Shown here: one piece after another, positions 1 to 5,540 of the stretch | Numbering within the stretch: position 1 is the first letter of the stretch | Layout of the letters: each line of letters opens with the position of its first letter | From: Marinagarivorans sp. UBA5870 | GTDB taxonomy: Bacteria > Pseudomonadota > Gammaproteobacteria > Pseudomonadales > Cellvibrionaceae | Direction: 5' to 3' | NCBI GenBank assembly: GCA_002432555.1 | Contig: DJFO01000118.1 | Span: 1-5,647, forward strand | Length of the DNA stretch: 5,647 nt | The notes under the pieces: generated by a model | What the model was told of the DNA's origin: nothing | Databases searched by the model: none | The model's input: the letters and a program-made list of their open reading frames with translations, nothing else | Made by a program: the position numbers and the translations under genes

Positions 1-607
1 ACTGTAGGTCAACCGGGATAATCAATCGCTCGCCTCGTATGGCCATCTTCAGCCCGCGGTCATCGGTGAGCCGGCCAATGTCGATCAGCGCCTGCTCGAT
101 GGCAGCGTGATTGAGATCGGACGCGGTCGCCAATTCATTGCGGAACGTGCCGCCGCCCTGCAAAGGGTGATCCGTAGCGCACAACTCCTTTAAATCACCT
201 CCGGTGTAAGAGCTGTTGAATGCGCGGTTGAGAACGTTGGCAGCGATGACTTCCTGCGTTTGCCGCATAGAGCGGCCCAGGTATTTCGCCTGCTTAAACC
301 CAAGGTCGTATTGCCGATCTTCCAGCGCCTCCTCGGTGAAGATGATCCCGAGCGCATAGGCAAGGTGGGTGTACCGCGAGGTATAACCCTGTTTGATGGT
401 GTCGAACGCGATTGGCGCGCCCTGGGCCTTCAATTGCGCAAGGCCAGTGCCCACCAGTTGCACATCTTCCTCGTAGGCTTTGTCTGACGTTTCGGTGTCG
501 AAAATCTGCGTCAGCTCCAACGGGAGGTCGGTATATCCCATGCCCCAGAACGTTTTCACGCCGGGCATGAGAACTTTGGCGATTGCGCCAGTATTAACTA
601 CACCCAT
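1..607 (-). CDS. Major capsid protein, N-terminal part (runs off left edge)
   Basis: This frame opens with ATG at 607-605 and stays open for 202 codons to the window edge, so the C-terminus is missing. The translation begins MGVVNTGAIAKVLMPGVKTF. It carries IFDTETSDKAYEEDVQLVG at about residues 35-53, YTSRYTHLAYALGIIFTEEA at 75-94, SMRQTQEVIAANVLNRAFNS at 113-132, and then SYTGGDLKELCATDHPLQGG. From memory this pattern matches phage major head proteins of the Mu gpT-like type, which are expected to have an HK97 fold and to form the icosahedral shell. The fold is inferred and not visible directly. The start is supported by GAGG eight bases upstream in the 14-base gap after the decoration gene. 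The position after scaffold and decoration genes fits the role. No N-terminal propeptide or cleavage site is evident. The family call is strong and the subfamily uncertain. Confidence 0.88.
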   Translation of the reverse strand, partial: MGVVNTGAIAKVLMPGVKTFWGMGYTDLPLELTQIFDTETSDKAYEEDVQLVGTGLAQLKAQGAPIAFDTIKQGYTSRYTHLAYALGIIFTEEALEDRQYDLGFKQAKYLGRSMRQTQEVIAANVLNRAFNSSYTGGDLKELCATDHPLQGGGTFRNELATASDLNHAAIEQALIDIGRLTDDRGLKMAIRGERLIIPVDLQ

Positions 608-619
608 AAATTATTCCTC
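608..619 (-). promoter_or_regulatory. Ribosome-binding segment of the capsid gene, shared copy
   Basis: GAGGAATAATTT directly precedes the capsid ATG, placing GAGG eight bases from the start. The same 12 bases occur before the decoration gene at 1189-1200. The AT-rich spacer should keep the start codon unpaired, as expected for a very highly translated gene. Confidence 0.75.
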
Positions 620-621
620 AA

Positions 622-1185
622 TTAAACGCCGGCCGCGGATTTCAGTTCGTGCTCGTTGATCATCACCAAAAAGCGGGCATTCGCCGCGACTTCATTAAGT
701 GGATCTTGAACAAAACCGAGAATCCGCAGCTGCGCGGTGGATGCGGATGCAGTGGACGAATCCAGCTCCATCCCGGATAAGCCGGTCACGGTAGAGCCCG
801 AGCCGACAATAATGTCAGCGTTCTGGCCGACGTTGGTCGCCGCAAGGGCGCCGCCGTCGCTGTCGTCCTGGATCTCGAAAATCAGATCAGGCGCATCGGC
901 GACATACACATACCGCTCGGTGCTGGCGGCGCGATAAATCAGCGAATCCGCGGTTACAGGCTCAACCCCAACAATGACGCCACGCAGGGTGTCGCCAGCG
1001 GCGGCCCGAGTGACAGAAGCAACACCATTTGCATCTGCGGAACCCGCAGACTTCACAGCATCACCAATGAAAAGCGCCGTGCCATCACTGGCAGGCACGT
1101 AGTAGCGGTTTACGGCCCCGGTGTACGGGGAACCATCAAGGTGCTTGACGGGGCGCAAACCTTTCGGAGCATCAACATTTGCCAT
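622..1185 (-). CDS. Probable capsid decoration (head stabilisation) protein
   Basis: This complete 187-residue protein opens MANVDAPKGLRPVKHLDGSP. It has an Ala/Gly/Val/Thr/Ser-rich, beta-looking body including FIGDAVKSAGSADANGVASV (39-58) and RYVYVADAPDLIFEIQDD (91-108), and it ends with ARFLVMINEHELK (170-182). I recall this layout from phage structural proteins encoded directly before gpT-like capsid genes. They are often annotated only as structural or decoration proteins, which bind the outer capsid surface. No signal peptide or membrane segment is seen. The ATG at 1185-1183 is supported by GAGAGG upstream in the 24-base gap after the 156-residue gene. The capsid gene follows 14 bases downstream, and both share an identical 12-base ribosome-binding segment, consistent with coordinated high expression. 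Being a structural head protein is likely; decoration as the exact role is inference. Confidence 0.72.
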   Translation of the reverse strand: MANVDAPKGLRPVKHLDGSPYTGAVNRYYVPASDGTALFIGDAVKSAGSADANGVASVTRAAAGDTLRGVIVGVEPVTADSLIYRAASTERYVYVADAPDLIFEIQDDSDGGALAATNVGQNADIIVGSGSTVTGLSGMELDSSTASASTAQLRILGFVQDPLNEVAANARFLVMINEHELKSAAGV

Positions 1186-1188
1186 GGC

Positions 1189-1200
1189 AAATTATTCCTC
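1189..1200 (-). promoter_or_regulatory. Ribosome-binding segment of the decoration gene, shared copy
   Basis: GAGGAATAATTT is followed here by GCC and the ATG, putting GAGG eleven bases from the start. The two preceding bases extend the site to GAGAGG. It is identical to the segment before the capsid gene at 608-619. It lies within the 24-base gap after the 156-residue gene, which leaves no room for a separate full promoter. Confidence 0.7.
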
Positions 1201-1209
1201 TCAAAAAGT

Positions 1210-1680
1210 TCAGTCTTCTTGTATGACGGGCATCTTGTGCGACGAGGACGTCTTGATGCCTTCGCCATACACCGTTTCTTGGTCCGGCTGCCGCCCTTTT
1301 TCATCGAGCAGCAAACCCTGGACGTTTTGCTTGATCAGCGCCTCTTTTGCGGCCTGGTCCTCTCTGAACCACTCTGATGGGATCTTCATCAAAACCGCGC
1401 TCTTTCCACCATCTACTGGCTTTCCGGCGACACTGCCAAATTGGGATGCTTGGCCAACATTCGGGTCGCCCACTTGGGCTTTTTCATCCACTGGAGTCCA
1501 GCCTGCTTTTATTGCTTGCTGAACTCGAAACGCATCACGTCCTGTTTCTGCGGTATTAAAAAATCGGTACTCGAACCCCTCTTCTTTCACCGATTCGGGC
1601 ACAGTCAAAATATCGCGCTGGCCTACCGGGGTTCGTTGCGGGCGCCCCTGGGGGCCGTCAGCTCTTCGTGGTCGTGCCAT
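1210..1680 (-). CDS. Uncharacterised head-cassette protein, 156 aa
   Basis: I do not recognise a functional domain in this protein. The first 20 residues are basic and Pro/Arg-rich (RPRRADGPQGRPQRTPVG) and look disordered. A segment around EYRFFNTAETGRDAFRVQQA (37-56) and the following KAGWTPV suggests a small mixed fold. The segment FGSVAGKPVDGGKSAVLMKI (81-100) leads into a likely helix, PSEWFREDQAAKEALIKQNV (101-120). The tail is polar. It is soluble, without a signal peptide or transmembrane segment. The ATG at 1680-1678 starts one base after the scaffold stop, and its GGAGG site lies within the last scaffold codons, so translation is probably coupled. I have a general memory of similar proteins between scaffold and decoration genes in other phages, always without assigned function. 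A capsid-assembly accessory is a guess from position only. Confidence 0.8.
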   Translation of the reverse strand: MARPRRADGPQGRPQRTPVGQRDILTVPESVKEEGFEYRFFNTAETGRDAFRVQQAIKAGWTPVDEKAQVGDPNVGQASQFGSVAGKPVDGGKSAVLMKIPSEWFREDQAAKEALIKQNVQGLLLDEKGRQPDQETVYGEGIKTSSSHKMPVIQED

Positions 1681-1681
1681 A

Positions 1682-2608
1682 TCAATCCTCCAGGGTTTCC
1701 AAAAATTTTTGTTCGGTCATAATTCCGCGGGACTTGTAATAGCGCCAAACCTCGCGCTGCTCAGGCGTCAGGTTCGCGATAGATTTAGCAGCAGGGCGCT
1801 GCTCACGGCGTCCGCCCATCACTGGCGATGGTTTAGTTTTGTTGGGATTGCTGAATTTATCCGGGAATAAATTTTTAACGTGAGCAAGAGCGGCAGTCAT
1901 AGCCTCCTGAAGCGGCTTACCTTCGGCCGTCAGGCGCTGCGTCCGCGCAAGCATGACTTCTTGCATATCGGTGTCGGTGTTAAACCACGGATTCGCTTTT
2001 TCGAAATCGAGAACAAACTGCGGGATTTCGAGTTGCTTCGCCTCTGGCTGCTCCGGCTCCTCCTCTTGGCCAGGCAGATCAACATCAATGCCTTTTTCCT
2101 CGGAGACTTTCTTGATTTCGGCCTCGGCAGCTTCAAAGGCTTCGAGATCGCCGAACTTCACCGCCTCGCGCTTTTTAGCCTCAAACTCGGCAATGACTTT
2201 TGCGCGGGTTTTTGCCTCAAGCTCCTTTTGGTACTTGACCACCGAGTCGAGCGTCTTCTTAACGTCTTTCAGCTCTTTTTTCTGTTTGCTTATTCTGTCG
2301 TAAAGGGGTCGGCGGCGGTTATATTCAGCGGCGTCGACCCACTCATCCGGATCGCCGCTGTAGTCATCTTTCGGCCTCCATCCGCTTTCGCGGGCGCGCG
2401 CCTCTTCTGGATCTAGTTCGGGTGCGCCGCCATCGTCCGCATCTGCCTCCGATGCGTCAGTCTGCGCGCCCTCATCCGCTTTCTCGTCAGATTCCGGTGC
2501 GTCTTCGCCTTCCGGCGGTGCGTCTCCAGTTTCATTCAGTGCGTCGTCAACAGCTGCGGTGAGCGCTGAATAGTCGAATACTTCGGGTGTGGCAGTGTTG
2601 GTCTCCAT
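1682..2608 (-). CDS. Capsid scaffolding-type protein
   Basis: This 308-residue protein has the architecture expected of a phage scaffold, which fills the procapsid and guides capsid protein assembly before leaving. Residues about 21-70 are strongly acidic and Ala-rich, so probably disordered. The motif SGWRPKDDYSGDPDEWVDAA (75-94) follows, then RRRPLYDRI. A long charged helical or coiled-coil region spans about 104-172. After an acidic Pro linker (QEEEPEQPE, 181-189) comes QFVLDFEKANPWFNTD (197-212). The end is LTPEQREVWRYYKSRGIMTE plus a short helix. I recall the GWRPKDEY-like motif and the NPWF segment from proteins annotated as phage scaffolds. No protease motif is visible, so it appears to be a pure scaffold. 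The ATG at 2608-2606 has GGAGGT just upstream, in the 12-base gap after the co-chaperonin gene. The next gene begins one base after its stop. Confidence 0.8.
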   Translation of the reverse strand: METNTATPEVFDYSALTAAVDDALNETGDAPPEGEDAPESDEKADEGAQTDASEADADDGGAPELDPEEARARESGWRPKDDYSGDPDEWVDAAEYNRRRPLYDRISKQKKELKDVKKTLDSVVKYQKELEAKTRAKVIAEFEAKKREAVKFGDLEAFEAAEAEIKKVSEEKGIDVDLPGQEEEPEQPEAKQLEIPQFVLDFEKANPWFNTDTDMQEVMLARTQRLTAEGKPLQEAMTAALAHVKNLFPDKFSNPNKTKPSPVMGGRREQRPAAKSIANLTPEQREVWRYYKSRGIMTEQKFLETLED

Positions 2609-2620
2609 GCGCCACCTCCG

Positions 2621-2950
2621 TTAAGTCGGGAAAATGCCGGTGACGTCCTCATCATTCATGATGCGGTACATTTCACCGTTGATTTTCAGGGATACGCCTG
2701 CGAACTTGGCGAACGTGATTTTGTCGCCGATAGCGGCCCAGGGTATGCCGTCATCGTATGCCTTCCATGCGTTTGGGCCGATCCTCACTAGCTGACCGGA
2801 AATACAGGCCTCTTGTTCTCGATCGATCGCATCGTTAGTGGCGTACTTGATAATGCCGCCCTTTGATTGCTCTTCTACAACATCAACCTTCACCACCACT
2901 CTGTGCCCAGCAGGTGCTGGGACCGTGGTGTAATTAATTTCTTTGGCCAT
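2621..2950 (-). CDS. GroES-like co-chaperonin (Cpn10 family)
   Basis: This 109-residue protein aligns by eye along its length with bacterial GroES (about 97 residues). PAGHRVVVKVDVVEEQSKGG (13-32) matches the first strand and the approach to the mobile loop. GGIIKY (31-36) sits where E. coli GroES has GGIVL. SGQLVRIGPNAW (51-62) matches the GEVLAVGNG region, AAIGDKITFAKFAG (72-85) matches VGDIVIFNDG, and YRIMNDEDVTGIF (95-107) matches the C-terminal strand. GroES caps the GroEL ring by inserting the mobile-loop Ile-Val-Leu; here the equivalent is Ile-Ile-Lys. The insert at about 37-50 is longer than in E. coli. It probably cooperates with host GroEL to fold a head protein, since no GroEL gene is present here. 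The gene overlaps the preceding 87-residue gene by 17 bases and uses AGAGGA as its ribosome-binding site. Confidence 0.87.
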   Translation of the reverse strand: MAKEINYTTVPAPAGHRVVVKVDVVEEQSKGGIIKYATNDAIDREQEACISGQLVRIGPNAWKAYDDGIPWAAIGDKITFAKFAGVSLKINGEMYRIMNDEDVTGIFPT

Positions 2951-3197
2951 TATTGGCGTCCTCTTCTACAAGGAAATATTCAAGGGAATTGAAATCGAAC
3001 CGGGAAATACCGTCGGCGGCGTACCGCAGTGCCATCGCCTCAAGGCCGTATTGCTCAAGGGAAAGCGTGGCCACGTCCAGATTCAACATTTTGGTCAGCA
3101 GCTCATTGCGCTCTTCGGTCATGCGCGCCATAACTGCTTTTGTCACGGGTGAATTGACCCATTGCGACCACTCGTCGCGGGAGAATTTCGGAAACAT
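2934..3197 (-). CDS. Uncharacterised small protein after the portal, 87 aa
   Basis: I do not recognise a named family. The protein starts MFPKFSRDEWSQWVNSPVTK, with two tryptophans (W10, W13) and an NSPVTKAV motif. A likely helix follows at 18-40 (AVMARMTEERNELLTKML), with a further helical stretch at about 45-65. The tail is acidic (YFLVEEDANN, 73-82). It appears soluble and mostly alpha-helical. The ATG at 3197-3195 lies 11 bases after the portal stop and is preceded by AGGTGA at close spacing. Its 3' end overlaps the co-chaperonin start by 17 bases, so the two are probably translationally coupled. From memory, small proteins with a W..W..(S/N)PVT.A pattern occur beside portal genes in other phages without known role. 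It may be a portal- or DNA-packaging-associated accessory, but only position supports that. Confidence 0.78.
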   Translation of the reverse strand: MFPKFSRDEWSQWVNSPVTKAVMARMTEERNELLTKMLNLDVATLSLEQYGLEAMALRYAADGISRFDFNSLEYFLVEEDANNGQRN

Positions 3198-3208
3198 TGG
3201 TCACCTGC

Positions 3209-5266
3209 TTAGGCGGGGGTTTGCGGTTGCTCTTGCTGCGCAGCCTGTTGCTGCATTTTTTGCGTGGCCACTGCGGCCTGATTGTCGATTTGCTTTTCTT
3301 TGAGAATGGCATTTGCCTGCGCGTTATATGCGCTTAGTTGCTGGCCGGCTTCGGCCGCCTCGGCGCTCGCCAGATTGGCAATCGCTTTGGATACGGTTTC
3401 GAGACCCTTCAAATCAAGCTCGCGCTCTTTGCGGTCGAGGTCTCTTTCTTTCAGGTCAAGGTCGCGCTCTTCGTTGGCTATGTCGGCTGATTTCAATTCT
3501 GCTTCGTGCTGCATCTTGATCAGTTCGGGCGACGGAGCCTGCGTTGTCTCTTCCGGCAGGATTTGCGAGATTTGCTCTTGTGGGACCCGCAGAGCCTCCA
3601 GCTTCATGACCTGGATTGGGCGAGGATTAACGCCTGGCGTGCCTATCATGGCTGATAGCGCCTCAGCGCGCGCCAGCCGCTGCATGTCGCTCGACATGTT
3701 GGGGTCTGCGACCGGGATTACGTCCATGCCTTTTGGGTCGAAGTCTGCCTTCATGATGGCCTGCTCCTCGTCCAGGACAGTGAAATATTCCACGTCGTCC
3801 AGGTATTCGTAATTTAGTGCGTAGAGTTGTTTGAACTCAGCTTTCAGTGAGCGGTATATGCGCTTGTATATCGCGTTGAAGGTCTTCATGCCCTGCTCGA
3901 TGAGGGCGACAACCGTGGTGGCCGGGGTGTTGGTGCCAGGGGCATCGCCGCCGAGAACATCCTTGACCGAGGAAATATCCTTGCTCAGCTCCATGATCAG
4001 GCCAAGCAGGTTGAACAGCGTCGGGCTTGGCTCTTTCGTGGGCAGCGGGAATACCCCTTTTTGCAACTGCTCACCGGTGGCCGCGGTTTTCTTCCACTCG
4101 CCGACCTGGAATGAGTTGGTGCCGCTGACGATTTTCACTTCGCGGGACAGATAGCCGCCCTGCACTATGTTTAGGGTGCCTGCGTCAAGCAACTGATTGA
4201 CCAGTGTGTTTGCGCTTTTATTCAGCGGGCCCATCAATTGGCCAAAGCCGGTAGCGTAATAGCCGCCGTCGAGTGCCGGGATGAAAATGTAATCGGTGAA
4301 GCAGAGCTTTGGCTTGATGCTGACGACCTGTTTTTTTGCATTCGTTGAAATGCCGCTCTCGTCATAGTTCGCAACGATGCGCACCACCTTCATCGACTCC
4401 TTTTCGAGAGTAACGATGTAGGGTTCTTCGTATTGATCGCCGTCGAGATCGAGCCAGCAGTGCTGCTCCAGGAACGTGAAATAGTCTTCCTGCTCGAGGG
4501 CGTCGCGCTCGTTGTCGGTCTTTTCCTTCTGCTCGCGCAGCTCAATGTCCAGCCATATGCCGGAGCGTTGGTTGCCCAGCACCTCGTTTTGCGACACGTT
4601 TTCGATTATGTCGGTGATGCGGCGCGCGGACTCAAGGCTGGCGGCCTGCTGGTTGATAGCGATTTTGTCCGGAAGACGGATTTCAGATTTCGGCCGCTTC
4701 TCTTCGCGGCAGTAGTAGCGCTTGCGGAACATGTGCCCCACGAGCGGCAAGCAGTGCAACAGCTTATCGGTGTCCGGCTCCCACTCGACCTCTTGCTCCA
4801 TCAGCTGCCAGGACATGTAATCGCCAACTCGGCGCGAGCGATCGGCCTTGGCGTTGTCGCCGTCTTTGCCGATCACCTTGCCCTTCACCACCTGGTTATC
4901 GCGGATGATTTCGGAGTAGGCGCGCGCGGCGAACTTGATGCAGGCGTCTGTCACCAGGGGCAATTTCACATTGGCGGCGCCGGCCCACGGCCAAGTCTTT
5001 TCCTCGGCAACCTGCTTCGCCAGTTTTATGGCGTCCTTGACTGACTTCAGCCAGTCCTCACGGCTTTTCTCGTCGACCTCGAACCCTTCGTGGCAGCGCC
5101 GACCAATTTTCTCCAGCTGCTCCTTGCTCAAGTCTTCGGCGATGTTGTCCGACTCGATCAGGCGGCGCAGCTTGTCGCTGACGGCCGACTCCGGCTCACT
5201 TTCTTCGGGCATAAAAAAACCGGCCTCAGCCGGTTCTTGTTCGTAGAGCATAGGGTCGTCAATCAT
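3209..5266 (-). CDS. Portal protein (P22-like class)
   Basis: This 685-residue protein would form the dodecameric ring at one capsid vertex through which DNA is packaged and to which the tail attaches. Family signs are WPWAGAANVKLPLVTDAC at 92-109, the segment from YIFIPALDGGYYATGFGQLM (326-345) into GPLNKSANTLVNQLL (346-360), and GGYLSREVKI (370-379). DVLGGDAPGTNTPATTVVAL follows at about 440-460, and the length is near that of P22-type portals. The C-terminus (about 570-685) is a long charged helix with three tandem heptads at 600-620 and a Gln/Ala-rich end. M1 overlaps the preceding stop by 8 bases (ATGATTGA) and lacks a good Shine-Dalgarno site, so re-initiation is likely. M19 is an alternative start with GAGG 11 bases upstream. 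A terminator-shaped hairpin lies within codons 11-18. Confidence 0.92.
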   Translation of the reverse strand: MIDDPMLYEQEPAEAGFFMPEESEPESAVSDKLRRLIESDNIAEDLSKEQLEKIGRRCHEGFEVDEKSREDWLKSVKDAIKLAKQVAEEKTWPWAGAANVKLPLVTDACIKFAARAYSEIIRDNQVVKGKVIGKDGDNAKADRSRRVGDYMSWQLMEQEVEWEPDTDKLLHCLPLVGHMFRKRYYCREEKRPKSEIRLPDKIAINQQAASLESARRITDIIENVSQNEVLGNQRSGIWLDIELREQKEKTDNERDALEQEDYFTFLEQHCWLDLDGDQYEEPYIVTLEKESMKVVRIVANYDESGISTNAKKQVVSIKPKLCFTDYIFIPALDGGYYATGFGQLMGPLNKSANTLVNQLLDAGTLNIVQGGYLSREVKIVSGTNSFQVGEWKKTAATGEQLQKGVFPLPTKEPSPTLFNLLGLIMELSKDISSVKDVLGGDAPGTNTPATTVVALIEQGMKTFNAIYKRIYRSLKAEFKQLYALNYEYLDDVEYFTVLDEEQAIMKADFDPKGMDVIPVADPNMSSDMQRLARAEALSAMIGTPGVNPRPIQVMKLEALRVPQEQISQILPEETTQAPSPELIKMQHEAELKSADIANEERDLDLKERDLDRKERELDLKGLETVSKAIANLASAEAAEAGQQLSAYNAQANAILKEKQIDNQAAVATQKMQQQAAQQEQPQTPA
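3407..3469 (-). repeat. Three tandem 21-base (heptad) repeats in the portal tail
   Basis: The units encode ERDLDLK, ERDLDRK and ERELDLK at portal residues 600-620. The three 21-base DNA units are similar but diverged at several positions, mainly synonymous, so the heptad pattern is kept at protein level. The alternating acidic and basic residues with Leu at fixed positions indicate an amphipathic coiled coil in the C-terminal crown or barrel region of the portal. Confidence 0.7.
5213..5235 (-). terminator. Intrinsic-terminator-shaped hairpin inside the portal gene start
   Basis: On the minus strand, in the direction of transcription, AACCGGC pairs perfectly with GCCGGTT (5235-5229 with 5224-5218) around a TGAG loop. 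The stem ends in a run of seven T (5219-5213, the first two within the stem). This is the canonical form of a Rho-independent terminator. It lies within portal codons 11-18 if translation starts at M1, and immediately before the alternative start M19 (5212). It may act as a partial terminator or attenuator that lowers transcription of the head genes, with translating ribosomes suppressing it. It may also be only a coincidence of codon choice. The structure is seen directly; function is inferred. Confidence 0.5.
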
Positions 5267-5540
5267 TCAGGATATGCTCTATTTCCCCGGGCTCTTTATT
5301 GAGCCTACAGCTAGTAAGCCGCGCGCCTTTTTTCAAACTCTTCAGCTGCAGAACAGCATAAATCCGCTTTCCGTCGATCACTGGCATGTCCCAAAGGAAT
5401 GCGATTATCAGCGGGTCTACGCTTTCTATTACGCATTTCTCTCCGCGCCAGGTGATGAACGATCCGGCGGCCACGCCTTTCAGTTTCTCTAACTCTTCAT
5501 CAGTAAACGAATCTTGGTATTTCTTGTTTGCGCCGTTCAT
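5259..5540 (-). CDS. Uncharacterised small protein before the portal, 93 aa
   Basis: No family is recognised. The protein begins MNGANKKYQDSFTDEELEKL, a polar start leading into a short acidic helix (13-21). A compact mixed region follows, with GSFITWRGEKCVIESVDPLI (26-45), the hydrophobic stretch IIAFLWDMPV (45-54) and KRIYAVLQLKSLKKGARLTS (58-77). These read as alternating beta strands of a small barrel-like domain. The stretch at 45-50 is too short for a membrane span. Two cysteines (C36, C78) do not form an obvious metal site. The ATG at 5540-5538 has AGGGG about eight bases upstream and overlaps the preceding frame's stop as ATGA. Its own stop overlaps the portal ATG by 8 bases, so its translation may drive portal synthesis. 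Position between the likely packaging genes and the portal suggests a packaging or head accessory, by inference only. Confidence 0.75.
   Translation of the reverse strand: MNGANKKYQDSFTDEELEKLKGVAAGSFITWRGEKCVIESVDPLIIAFLWDMPVIDGKRIYAVLQLKSLKKGARLTSCRLNKEPGEIEHILND

Noticed and set aside
1186..1209. Possible late promoter in the 24-base gap before the decoration gene
   Set aside because: The gap is mostly ribosome-binding site and spacer. I could not find paired -35 and -10 elements, although an unknown phage-specific promoter cannot be excluded.
1700..1711. Perfect 12-base AT-rich palindrome (CAAAAATTTTTG) near the scaffold 3' end
   Set aside because: It lies within coding sequence (Gln-Lys-Phe-Leu), is too AT-rich to make a stable hairpin, and is not followed by a terminator tract.
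1880..2416. Plus-strand open frame of 178 residues opposite the scaffold gene
   Set aside because: It is the complement of a Lys/Glu-rich coiled-coil region, which produces Leu/Phe-rich antisense frames. It resembles nothing known and conflicts with the well-supported scaffold gene.
2818..2833. Short GATC-rich cluster (two GATC in overlap) inside the co-chaperonin gene
   Set aside because: It encodes the Asp-Ala-Ile-Asp-Arg stretch and has no repeats elsewhere in the window; it is most likely chance.
3282..3812. Plus-strand open frame of 176 residues, Ser/Arg-rich, opposite the portal tail
   Set aside because: Its repetitive Ser/Arg run is the antisense of the charged portal heptads, and no plus-strand operon exists here.
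4331..4337. A7 on the minus strand, in the frame A AAA AAA C, at portal residues K311-K312: a canonical -1 slippery heptamer
   Set aside because: The -1 frame would end after a few dozen codons and truncate the portal. I see no strong downstream stem and no Shine-Dalgarno stimulator at the usual distance.
4433..5044. Plus-strand open frame of 203 residues opposite the portal gene
   Set aside because: It lies wholly antisense to a clearly identified portal gene and has no recognisable domain. Its Leu/Val/Ala-rich composition is what the complement of the portal codons would give.
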